DNA of 47,778 nucleotides from Acidobacteriota bacterium. GTDB taxonomy: Bacteria; Acidobacteriota; Holophagae; Thermotomaculales; Thermotomaculaceae. The stretch is taken from contig JAADJC010000004.1 in NCBI GenBank assembly GCA_013151025.1, positions 1-47,778 of the forward strand, given 5' to 3'. Below the pieces are notes generated by a model that had not been told where the DNA came from, made no database searches, and worked only from the letters and a program-made list of their open reading frames with translations. This document shows, piece after piece, positions 22,839-30,129 of the stretch; position 1 is the first letter of the stretch; every line of letters starts with the position of its first letter. Made by a program: the position numbers and the translations under genes.

Positions 22839-23264
22839 ATGTCAAAACCGGAGAAAACCATTGACGTACCCATCACTGTCCGATTCCGGGATCTGGACGC
22901 CATGGGTCATGTTAACAACGCCACGTATTTCACCTATCTGGAACAGGCCCGAATCGGCTTCCGTGATCAGGTCGTACCGAAGCTCTCTGATACATCCGCT
23001 TTCTTCTCTGTGGTGGCTGAAAATCATCTCACTTACCGAAAAGCTATCACATTTGGTGAAAAAATTGTGATCCGCTGTTTTCTTTCACATGTCCGGGAAA
23101 AAAGCTACCGCTTCAATTGCATTATCCTGAATCCCGAAACCGGCGAGGAAAAGGCCAGGGGATACTCTGTAATGGTAGGATTTGACTACAAAACCGGCCG
23201 GGTTATGCCATTGAACCCGAAATATATGGGGCCCACCCGTCCTTACACCATCCTGAACACTTGA
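22839..23264 (+). CDS. Acyl-CoA thioesterase, 4-hydroxybenzoyl-CoA thioesterase (4HBT) type
   Basis: The product has 141 residues from the ATG at 22839, chosen for the AAGGGAGG 8 nt upstream; the open frame itself extends to 22659 inside the previous gene. It is a hotdog-fold thioesterase with the signature VRFRDLDAMGHVNNATYFTYLEQAR, the Asp in that motif (near residue 20) being catalytic. It hydrolyses acyl-CoA in the cytosol; chain preference is unknown. It is separated from the MauE-like gene by 25 nt and probably co-transcribed. Confidence 0.9.
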   Translation: MSKPEKTIDVPITVRFRDLDAMGHVNNATYFTYLEQARIGFRDQVVPKLSDTSAFFSVVAENHLTYRKAITFGEKIVIRCFLSHVREKSYRFNCIILNPETGEEKARGYSVMVGFDYKTGRVMPLNPKYMGPTRPYTILNT

Positions 23265-23305
23265 AAGACCACTGATATCCGATACAATAACCGGAAGGAG
23301 GTGAC

Positions 23306-23707
23306 ATGGCTGAAAATAGCAAGAAGAAAAACAACCCGCTGAAAGCTTCCCGGGGAATTTGTCACATTGTGGATGCTACTCTTTTCTCCATCAAGGGAAT
23401 TGCCGCCACTGCAAAAACGGAGGCCGCTTTTCGGCAAGAATTATTTTTTGCAGTCATCCTGATTCCCACCGCCTGTTTCCTACCTGTCACAACGACAAAC
23501 CGCATCCTCATGATTGTAAGCCTGCTCCTGATATTGCTTGTGGAACTTCTTAACTCCGCTCTTGAGTCTATCGTGGACATGGTTTCTCCCGACTACCATG
23601 AGCTGGCGGGAAAAGCCAAGGACTGCGGTTCCGCTGCCGTTATGTTCTCCCTTTTCATTGCCGGCGTGATCTGGGCATTCTCCCTCTGGCAATCGTTTTC
23701 TCGCTGA
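23306..23707 (+). CDS. dgkA: Diacylglycerol kinase, prokaryotic DgkA type
   Basis: This 133-residue membrane protein has the DgkA landmarks: an N-terminal amphipathic part, the EAAFRQEL segment with the conserved Glu (near residue 33), a central membrane helix, the ELLNSALESIVDMVSPDYHELAGKAKDCGSAAV motif with the catalytic Glu and metal-binding Glu/Asp residues, and a last helix. It phosphorylates diacylglycerol (or undecaprenol in some Gram-positives) with ATP. AAGGAGGTGAC precedes the ATG. It ends 2 nt before the DUF1643 gene. Confidence 0.93.
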   Translation: MAENSKKKNNPLKASRGICHIVDATLFSIKGIAATAKTEAAFRQELFFAVILIPTACFLPVTTTNRILMIVSLLLILLVELLNSALESIVDMVSPDYHELAGKAKDCGSAAVMFSLFIAGVIWAFSLWQSFSR

Positions 23708-23709
23708 TT

Positions 23710-24438
23710 ATGGCAGAAACCTTCATTCCTGCTGCAAAGCTGAAACAGCAATATCATTGTCTCGGTCACTTTTACCGCCTTCTTTTAAAGGACGGCACAA
23801 TAATTCCCTGTCGCAGCGTCCTGGAAATCCTGAAAACTGACAAGTTCACCGTCACACCCCCAAAGGAAGTTGAAAAGCTGTGTTCTGACGCCCTGGTCAT
23901 CATGATGAATCCGGGATCTTCCCGCCCTTTCCTTTCTTCCCACAATGACGCGCTGGTTCCAGCAGGAACAATCGGAACTATCGGTACACCTCAACCGCTG
24001 GTACCCACCGTCCCGGATACCACCCAATACCAGATCATGAGGCTGATGGCAGTTCAGAACTGGTATCATATACGGATTGTAAACCTCTCCGATCTGCGCA
24101 ATGCGGACAGCAACGGCTTTCTTAAGGAAGTTTTCCGTCTGGAAAAAATTTCCGGCGGAGCCATACATTCCATATTTTCCATTGAACGAAGAAAAGAATG
24201 GAAAAATCGACTCTCCATGAACCTGGGTCCTGTCATTGCAGGATGGGGCCAGAACCCCCGACTGGCCGAACTGGCAAGTCGGTGCGTTCAGTCAATGGAC
24301 AAATATCGGCTTGTCGGCGTCCAGACTCACGGGGCCCCCCTCCGTTTTGCCCATCCCAGTCCCAGGAATCACGCCTTTAAGCTCCGGTGGCTTTCGCAGA
24401 TAATCCTTCTCCTTCGCAGCGAATCCGCCAATATCTGA
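23710..24438 (+). CDS. DUF1643 family protein
   Basis: This 242-residue protein shows the DUF1643 pattern: ALVIMMNPGSS (residues about 57-67) where a product-like loop occurs, DTTQYQIMRLM (about 98-108), VNLSDLRNA (about 122-130), VIAGWGQNP (about 177-185) and a final HPSPR (about 216-220). The family is related in fold to uracil-DNA glycosylase, but no activity is established. There is no Shine-Dalgarno, so it is probably translated by coupling to dgkA, 2 nt upstream. It closes the operon. Confidence 0.72.
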   Translation: MAETFIPAAKLKQQYHCLGHFYRLLLKDGTIIPCRSVLEILKTDKFTVTPPKEVEKLCSDALVIMMNPGSSRPFLSSHNDALVPAGTIGTIGTPQPLVPTVPDTTQYQIMRLMAVQNWYHIRIVNLSDLRNADSNGFLKEVFRLEKISGGAIHSIFSIERRKEWKNRLSMNLGPVIAGWGQNPRLAELASRCVQSMDKYRLVGVQTHGAPLRFAHPSPRNHAFKLRWLSQIILLLRSESANI

Positions 24439-24527
24439 TCAAGACCATCAGATTCTGACTAGTGTTCCAATTCCAGTTCTTCCGATTTCTTTCTTTATCA
24501 AGCATTAATTAGCCTCTTCTTCAAAAT

Positions 24528-24543
24528 TGGCATGGTTATTGCT
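24528..24543 (+). promoter_or_regulatory. Sigma-54 (-24/-12) promoter of the DoxX gene
   Basis: TGGCAT-GGTTA-TTGCT has the same half sites as the promoter at 6339 and the required 10 nt between GG and GC. Transcription should start near 24554, about 33 nt before the ATG. Confidence 0.8.
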
Positions 24544-24586
24544 AATTATTCCTGTGTTCACCGCACCGACAACAACGGAGGAGAAT

Positions 24587-24988
24587 ATGAACAACTTTAA
24601 AAAACTTTCACTAAACGCCCATTGGCTTCTCAGGATTGCAATAGCATCCGTGTTTATCTACCACGGTGTTACAAAATTTCCAATACTGGGACAACTGGCT
24701 GCCATGATGAAGATGCCGGTTCTCATGATCGCCATGCTTGCCACCATGGAAACAGTTGGAGGACTGCTGGTACTGACCGGGGGTTTCCTGAAACCGCTGG
24801 TGACCCGCATCGGTTCCATCCTGCTGGTGCCGGTCATGCTGGGAGCCATCTTCATGATGCACTGGGGCCAATGGAGCTTCATGGCCAGTAAAACCCACCC
24901 CATGGGGGGAATGGAATTTCAGGTCACTCTTCTTCTGGTGATTATCTACCTCTTCATTGTCGGTAATCCTACCAAAGAATCGGCCTGA
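24587..24988 (+). CDS. DoxX family membrane protein, sigma-54 controlled
   Basis: The product has 133 residues from the ATG at 24587, preceded by ACGGAGGAGAAT; an in-frame start at 24527 would overlap the promoter. It has four hydrophobic helices with the DoxX motifs RIAIASVFIYHGVTKF (residues about 16-31), ETVGGLLVLTGGFLKPLVTRIGSILL (about 56-81) and a His/Trp-rich loop MHWGQWSFM. Relatives are inner-membrane proteins linked to thiol or oxidative stress, with uncertain activity. The gene is monocistronic, bounded by its own sigma-54 promoter and a terminator. Confidence 0.85.
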   Translation: MNNFKKLSLNAHWLLRIAIASVFIYHGVTKFPILGQLAAMMKMPVLMIAMLATMETVGGLLVLTGGFLKPLVTRIGSILLVPVMLGAIFMMHWGQWSFMASKTHPMGGMEFQVTLLLVIIYLFIVGNPTKESA

Positions 24989-24994
24989 TAATGT

Positions 24995-25019
24995 GGGGGC
25001 CATCCGGCTCCCCTTTTTT
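24995..25019 (+). terminator. Rho-independent terminator after the DoxX gene
   Basis: GGGGGCC and GGCTCCC pair (7 bp with one G-U) around an ATCC loop, followed by C and six T. It starts 7 nt after the stop codon. Confidence 0.88.
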
Positions 25020-25050
25020 CATTCAATTGTGCCAGGGCGGTATTCTTCAA

Positions 25051-25080
25051 TTGCCTTTTCATTGTATGTGTGGGTATAAT
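25051..25080 (+). promoter_or_regulatory. Sigma-70-type promoter of the propeller-GGDEF gene
   Basis: TTGCCT and a perfect TATAAT are separated by 18 nt. The start would fall near 25087, at the first base of AGGAGG, giving a leader of only about 11 nt. Confidence 0.7.
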
Positions 25081-25097
25081 GAATACAGGAGGATCCT

Positions 25098-28028
25098 TTG
25101 AAAAACCATTGTTGTTGCCTGGGGACATTATCCCTCACCGTGATAGCCCTGTTTTTCATCGCTTCTTTTCCTGCATCCGCCCTGGACCCATCAAAGAAAC
25201 TGGATCAACACACTCTGAATATGTTTACAACCGAGGATGGCCTGCCTCAAAGCTCTGTTATGAACCTTGTTCAGACCGGAGATGGCTATATCTGGATGGG
25301 AACCTTTGAAGGACTGGCCCGCTATGATGGCGAACAATTTACTGTTTTCAATAAGAATAAGGTTCCGGAACTGGAAAACAACACCATTAAGGCACTTTTT
25401 AAAGACAGCCACGGCTGTTTGTGGATTGGCACGCCCAGCGGACTCAGCTGTTATCGGCAGGGAGTTTTCAGACATTTCACCGTAAAAGACGGCCTTGCAG
25501 GCAATTTCATCACCGCAATAAGTGAGGACAGGGACCATCACCTCTGGGTAGGTACCAATAGCGGCGTCAGCACGTATGACAACATGGGCCATTTTACCTC
25601 TTTTACAGTTGAAAACGGATTGATGGCTGGATACATTTCCGCTCTGGCGCCTTCGCCGGATGGGGGAATATGGGTCGGAACGCAACTGGGGCTGGACCGT
25701 ATTCAGAAAGGTAAAATTAGGCACTTTGATGTACCATCCGATTTTCCGAGAATGAACATCCATACCCTCTACCTGGAACAATCCGGCTCCACCCTCTGGA
25801 TTGGAATTCAGGGCTCCGGTTTGATCACATTCCGGGATAACCGTTTTGAAAGAATCGGCGACAAACAGGTTGGCCTGACAGATGTCCGCGCCATTTTTCG
25901 GGACCGGGAAGGCACGCTGTGGATCGGCAGTAACGGCGGAGGACTGCTTACTCTGTCACAAACAGGACAGTTCTCAGTTATTTCCGAAAAGGAAGGACTG
26001 GTAAACACATCGGTTCGGGCACTGCTTGAAGATCGGGAAGGCAGCTTGTGGGTCGGTACCCGTGGTGGCCTGTTCCAGTTGAAAGACGATAAGTTTACCC
26101 TTCTGAATACCAGAAACGGCCTCCCTGTCGACAGTGTCCGCAGCCTCCTGCCGGCAAAAAAAGGTGGGGTCTGGATTGGAACAGTCGGGGGTGGACTGAC
26201 TCTGTATCAAAATGATCGTGTTACCACTTTTAAGCATCTTGAAGCACGTTATATCTGGTCCCTTGCCGAGGACAGTGATAACTCTCTCTGGGTCGGCACG
26301 TATGGGAATGGATTGTACCATCTGAAAAAAGGACGTTTCACAAACTACTCCACTCAAAACGGCTTGTCAAACAATGTCGTTCGGGCCATCTTGGTACTGC
26401 CAAACGGCGAAATCTGGGTTGGAACAAACGGAGGCGGCATCAGTATTATCTCAAAAACCAGTATCCGAACCATCACAAAGAAGGAAGGACTTTCGGAAAA
26501 TTACATCTACTCGCTGGCTCAGGATAGGGAAGGTACCATCTGGGCCGGGACATACAACAGTGGTATCAACCGAATTCAAAATGGAAAAATTACCATATTT
26601 GATTCAAGGACGGGATTTACAAATACCGGAATATGGGCGATACATCCCGACCCGGATGGTTCGATCTGGATCGGCACCGGGAACGACGGACTGTTCCACT
26701 ACAAAAGCGGCCGTTTTCATCAGTTTACGATGCGAAAAGGCCTGTACAGCGACTCCATCTTCTCCATCACAGAAGATGACAGGGGAAATTTCTGGATGAA
26801 CTGCAACCGGGGCATCTTTACGGTCAGCAAAAATCTTCTGAAAGAAATGGAACAAAACATGCGGGATTCCATCACCTGCAGGTCTTTTGGAAAAGCAGAA
26901 GGCTTCAAAGCAACTGAAAGCAATGGACCTGCTCAATTTGCAGCCTGCCGGACAGCGGACGGAGCTCTCTGGTTTTCCAGCATCAAAGGGGCCATTGTTA
27001 TCCATCCGGATAAAATGCCGGTGAACTTAACCCCTCCACCGGTAACGATTGAATCAATTCGTGTAAACGGAGAAAATTATTCCCCCTATGAGTCGATTTG
27101 TGCACTCCCTGGCAGGGGAGAAATAGAAATTCAATACGCCGGCCTCAGTTTTCTCCTGCCGGATAAAGTTGCATTCAAATACCGGCTTGAAGGATTTGAC
27201 TCCGACTGGATAGATGCCGGGCACAGAAAAGCTGCATATTATACCAACTTACCACCTGGACAGTATACTTTCCATGTTATTGCCGCCAACAACGATGGCA
27301 TCTGGAACAAGACCGGCCGAACTCTCAGCATCACACTTCAGCCCCGGTTTACCCAGACCGGCTGGTTCAAGAGCATTGTGGTGGTTTTGATCATCTTCTT
27401 TCTGTTAGTCCTGTATCTGTTACGTGTGAAACAGATCCGCCACCGGGAACGCACACTGCAAGCAGAAGTTCAGGAAAGAACATATCAGCTTAATCAACTG
27501 AATCAGAAACTGGCTGACCTGGCGCGGACCGACGGGCTGACCGGCATTGCGAACCATCGTTATCTCATGCACCAGCTTCAGAGAGACTGGAAAACAGCCT
27601 TTCGGGATTCTGCCCCCATCTCCCTTATTTTCATTGATATTGACAGATTCAAGCAGTACAACGACACTTTTGGCCACCAGGCCGGAGATGCCTGCCTGAA
27701 GACAATTGCCGAAACCCTTCAGAAAGAGCTGAAACGCCCCCGGGATTTTCTGGCCCGCTATGGAGGAGAAGAGTTTGTTGCCATTCTTCCGAACACAGGG
27801 AAAGACGGTGCCCTGAATATGGCGGAAACCCTCCGCGTTGCGGTTGAACACAGTTGTTCGAATTATAAGAAAAAAGTACAGGTTACCATCAGCCTCGGGG
27901 TCAGTACAGCAATGCCGTTGAAGCATAATGACTTTGAAAAACTGATTAGCGCAGCAGACACGGCTCTCTACATGGCCAAGCATAATGGCCGAAATCGCGT
28001 GGAGTTCTCGGAGATCGCCCACAGATAA
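25098..28028 (+). CDS. Two-component-type propeller receptor fused to a GGDEF diguanylate cyclase
   Basis: The start is a TTG with AGGAGG 5 nt upstream. Residues 1-28 form a signal peptide. From about 40 to 640 there are 12-14 reg_prop repeats with the pattern [LIV]-W-[IV]-G-T-x-x-G-[LI]; this is enough for two seven-bladed periplasmic propellers. A Y_Y_Y domain follows (about 655-740, with KYRLEGFDSDW), then one membrane helix (about 758-775), a short coiled coil and a cytosolic GGDEF domain (about 805-970). The active site is GGEEF (889-893) with the inhibitory site R880-x-x-D883 present, so an active, product-inhibited cyclic-di-GMP synthase is expected. It senses an external ligand, unknown here. 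It differs from classical hybrid systems in output. Confidence 0.95.
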   Translation: MKNHCCCLGTLSLTVIALFFIASFPASALDPSKKLDQHTLNMFTTEDGLPQSSVMNLVQTGDGYIWMGTFEGLARYDGEQFTVFNKNKVPELENNTIKALFKDSHGCLWIGTPSGLSCYRQGVFRHFTVKDGLAGNFITAISEDRDHHLWVGTNSGVSTYDNMGHFTSFTVENGLMAGYISALAPSPDGGIWVGTQLGLDRIQKGKIRHFDVPSDFPRMNIHTLYLEQSGSTLWIGIQGSGLITFRDNRFERIGDKQVGLTDVRAIFRDREGTLWIGSNGGGLLTLSQTGQFSVISEKEGLVNTSVRALLEDREGSLWVGTRGGLFQLKDDKFTLLNTRNGLPVDSVRSLLPAKKGGVWIGTVGGGLTLYQNDRVTTFKHLEARYIWSLAEDSDNSLWVGTYGNGLYHLKKGRFTNYSTQNGLSNNVVRAILVLPNGEIWVGTNGGGISIISKTSIRTITKKEGLSENYIYSLAQDREGTIWAGTYNSGINRIQNGKITIFDSRTGFTNTGIWAIHPDPDGSIWIGTGNDGLFHYKSGRFHQFTMRKGLYSDSIFSITEDDRGNFWMNCNRGIFTVSKNLLKEMEQNMRDSITCRSFGKAEGFKATESNGPAQFAACRTADGALWFSSIKGAIVIHPDKMPVNLTPPPVTIESIRVNGENYSPYESICALPGRGEIEIQYAGLSFLLPDKVAFKYRLEGFDSDWIDAGHRKAAYYTNLPPGQYTFHVIAANNDGIWNKTGRTLSITLQPRFTQTGWFKSIVVVLIIFFLLVLYLLRVKQIRHRERTLQAEVQERTYQLNQLNQKLADLARTDGLTGIANHRYLMHQLQRDWKTAFRDSAPISLIFIDIDRFKQYNDTFGHQAGDACLKTIAETLQKELKRPRDFLARYGGEEFVAILPNTGKDGALNMAETLRVAVEHSCSNYKKKVQVTISLGVSTAMPLKHNDFEKLISAADTALYMAKHNGRNRVEFSEIAHR

Positions 28029-28124
28029 AGGCCAGGATAAACAAGTTTAAGCCTGAGTTTAAGTTCAAGAAAAGAAAACCAGCTGCAAACTCTCATTCTC
28101 TATCTGTAATTTAACAATCAAAAT

Positions 28125-28158
28125 CTATCATTTAACATTCGGCGCATTGCACCGACTG
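28125..28158 (-). repeat. Intergenic palindromic repeat, copy E
   Basis: Read on the minus strand: CAGTCGGTGC-AAT-GCGCCG then AATGTTAAATGATAG. The dyad has one mismatch. The right flank equals that of copies A and C most closely. Confidence 0.65.
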
Positions 28159-28203
28159 CCGAATTCGCCCACTCATAACGCCCACATGAACCGGAGAGAG
28201 AGA

Positions 28204-28232
28204 TTGATTATCGGTCGATTGGATGATATGAT
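28204..28232 (+). promoter_or_regulatory. Sigma-70-type promoter of the antiporter operon
   Basis: TTGATT (28204-28209) and TATGAT (28227-28232) are separated by 17 nt. The leader to the GTG start at 28274 would be about 35 nt and includes AAGGGG as ribosome site. Confidence 0.6.
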
Positions 28233-28273
28233 GAAAGTACAAAAAATGCATATCAACATAAGGGGAAAATGCA

Positions 28274-28729
28274 GTGAAACTAGACAAGTTTGTCCGGAAA
28301 ACACACATTCGATTCCAGTTTGACACGGCGGATAAAACCGATTTTTTCAAAAAAATGGTGAAAGACATTACAAAAGTCCATCCTGATTTTGAAGAAGAAC
28401 GATTGCTGGAACTCTTTTACCTTCGGGAAGAAACCATGAGTACCGGGATTGGAAATGGTATTGCCATCCCACACGTCATGTATGAAAAGTGTGAAAACCA
28501 GGAGATTTTTGTCTATCGGCTGACCAAACCCATTGACTTTGCCGCACTGGACAAGAAACCGGTTGAACTGATTTTCGCCATGATCGGGGCTCCTTCGCCC
28601 AGCAATATTATTAACCTTCAGATTCTCGCCAAGCTGGCACTAATGATGAAACACCCGGAATTTCTGGAAAAACTCCTTTCGGCAGAAAATGCGGATGCCT
28701 TCTTTGAGGCATTGATTCACTATGACTGA
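28274..28729 (+). CDS. PTS EIIA-like (fructose/nitrogen-type) regulatory domain protein
   Basis: This 151-residue protein is a standalone PTS_EIIA type 2 domain. Its phosphoacceptor His is H67 in STGIGNGIAIPHVMYEK, the family signature, and the ending LAKLALMMKHPEFLEKLL fits as well. Such proteins receive phosphate from HPr/EI-type phosphotransferases and often regulate rather than transport; the nitrogen PTS form controls potassium transporters. The start is a GTG with AAGGGG about 9 nt upstream. It opens an operon with a PII-like protein and two transporters, overlapping the next gene by 8 nt, so it is best read as the regulator of the transporters. Confidence 0.88.
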   Translation: MKLDKFVRKTHIRFQFDTADKTDFFKKMVKDITKVHPDFEEERLLELFYLREETMSTGIGNGIAIPHVMYEKCENQEIFVYRLTKPIDFAALDKKPVELIFAMIGAPSPSNIINLQILAKLALMMKHPEFLEKLLSAENADAFFEALIHYD

Positions 28730-29063
28730 CGCAAAGCTGCTTGTCTGTATAATCGAAAAAGAAGAACGTCTGGAGGATGTTCTGGAAGCCCTGCTGGAAG
28801 AGGGAATTACCGGAGCCAGCATCCTGGACGCCCGGGGGATGTTTGAATATATGGCAGACGAAATCCCACTCTTTGCCGGATTTCGTGGACTCATCCAGGG
28901 GAATAATCCCACCAACAAAGTAATTCTATCCATCGTACCGGATTCGGTCACCCTGCACCATGCCATGGACACCATCCAGTCAGTCTATGGGGATTTCTCA
29001 CTCCCCAATACCGGAATTATGTTTTCACTGGATATCGGGGACACCCGAGGGCTTAAAACCTGA
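28722..29063 (+). CDS. PII-like signalling protein
   Basis: This 113-residue protein has the ferredoxin-like beta-alpha-beta layout of PII/CutA-type proteins: LLVCIIEKEERLEDVLEALLEEGITGASILDARGM (first half), a middle region with LFAGFRGLIQGN in the place of the T-loop, KVILSIVPDSVTLHHAMDTIQSVYGDFSLPNTGIMFSLDIG in the second half. It lacks the classical PII nucleotide motifs, so it belongs to the broader PII-like group that bind adenine nucleotides, carboxylates or metals and control membrane transporters. It overlaps the EIIA-like gene by 8 nt and stops 1 nt before the next start. Confidence 0.75.
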   Translation: MTDAKLLVCIIEKEERLEDVLEALLEEGITGASILDARGMFEYMADEIPLFAGFRGLIQGNNPTNKVILSIVPDSVTLHHAMDTIQSVYGDFSLPNTGIMFSLDIGDTRGLKT

Positions 29064-29064
29064 T

Positions 29065-30129
29065 ATGCTTGCCCGTCTTTTTGTTATCCTCGCAGTCGCA
29101 GTGGCGTATTTCAGTTTTTCAGTAATTTTTCGAAAGCGAAAACTTTCTACATTCGTAGGGATGGAATACCTGATTCTGGGGTTTCTGCTGTCAAAACTCC
29201 CCATGGAGCAAGCATCACTGAAGCCGTTGCTGTTTCCTTTCCTGGGTTGGATTGGTCTTCTAATCGGCCTGGAGGTGGATTTTCATTACCTGAAAGAACT
29301 GCCGAAACATTTCCTGACAAAAACAGTCGTATGGACAACCGGGTTGACTGCAGGAATCGCACTGGGGATTTTTCTTCTGACCGGTAAACCCGGCCTTTGC
29401 GTATTCGCCCTGGCACTGGCACCTATCAGTTTTCGTACTGTTTCCCATTTTATTCCGGACCGTGGGATTGAAAATCGTACCGCCCTTTTCTTTGTCAGTA
29501 TCCTGCCCTTCTTTATTCTCCTGCTGTTTACCGGTGTCCAGATACTTACCCTCCCACTGATTTCCATTCTGTACCTGCTGTGTTTCAGCACCTTGTTCGC
29601 TATTTTCTCACGGACGCTGCTTTCATTGAATCATAGGCCGGAAGGGCTGCTTCTGGTTCTCATTGGAGTCATTGTATTGGTATCTGAAACCTGTGCTGTT
29701 TTCCACATATCCCCCCTGACAGTCTCCTTCTTTGCCGGCGTATATCTTGCCAACACCTGCAAAAAATGTGACCCGATTTACAGGGACATCGCGGCCGATG
29801 AAAAACCCCTTTACATGCTATTTCTCCTCCTGGTAGGGATGGTATCCGGCATTCCGGATGACCCGGAATTCCTCTTTTCCACCCTCTCCATCGTACTTCT
29901 GGCAGGGCTTCTTCGACGGCTTTTTGCGAAAGCACACTGGTTCAATCTCAACCGGTACTCCTGGGCATATTTCATGGCACCGGGCGGGCTGGCCATTGCC
30001 ATTGGTACGGATATCTGGATGCGGGAGGGGATATCCCTGCCAGGGGTATGGTTTCCGGCTTTTCTGGTCGCCGTCATGGTTCTCCAGGCAATGGGTGTGC
30101 TGTCGGGAAAAATGGAGGAGATGAAGTGA
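29065..30129 (+). CDS. CPA2-like (Kef-type) membrane transport protein A
   Basis: The product has 354 residues from the ATG at 29065, which lies 1 nt after the previous stop. It has ten to eleven hydrophobic segments. GWIGLLIGLEVDFHYLKELPKHF (about residues 61-83) is the typical end of helix 3 of Kef/NhaA-like proteins, and AGVYLANTC (about 225-233) and APGGLAIAIG (about 305-314) correspond to later repeats. It is shorter and more divergent than usual exchangers, and the acidic pair of the ion site is not obvious. It may be an accessory subunit of the exchanger encoded next, whose start it overlaps by 4 nt. Confidence 0.7.
   Translation: MLARLFVILAVAVAYFSFSVIFRKRKLSTFVGMEYLILGFLLSKLPMEQASLKPLLFPFLGWIGLLIGLEVDFHYLKELPKHFLTKTVVWTTGLTAGIALGIFLLTGKPGLCVFALALAPISFRTVSHFIPDRGIENRTALFFVSILPFFILLLFTGVQILTLPLISILYLLCFSTLFAIFSRTLLSLNHRPEGLLLVLIGVIVLVSETCAVFHISPLTVSFFAGVYLANTCKKCDPIYRDIAADEKPLYMLFLLLVGMVSGIPDDPEFLFSTLSIVLLAGLLRRLFAKAHWFNLNRYSWAYFMAPGGLAIAIGTDIWMREGISLPGVWFPAFLVAVMVLQAMGVLSGKMEEMK

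Noticed and set aside
24527-24586. Earlier in-frame start for the DoxX protein at 24527
   Set aside because: It would lie inside the sigma-54 promoter and has no ribosome site; ATG 24587 has GGAGG at the right distance.
27760-27780. GGEEF instead of GGDEF as a degenerate cyclase
   Set aside because: GGEEF is a fully active variant, and the RxxD inhibitory site is also intact.
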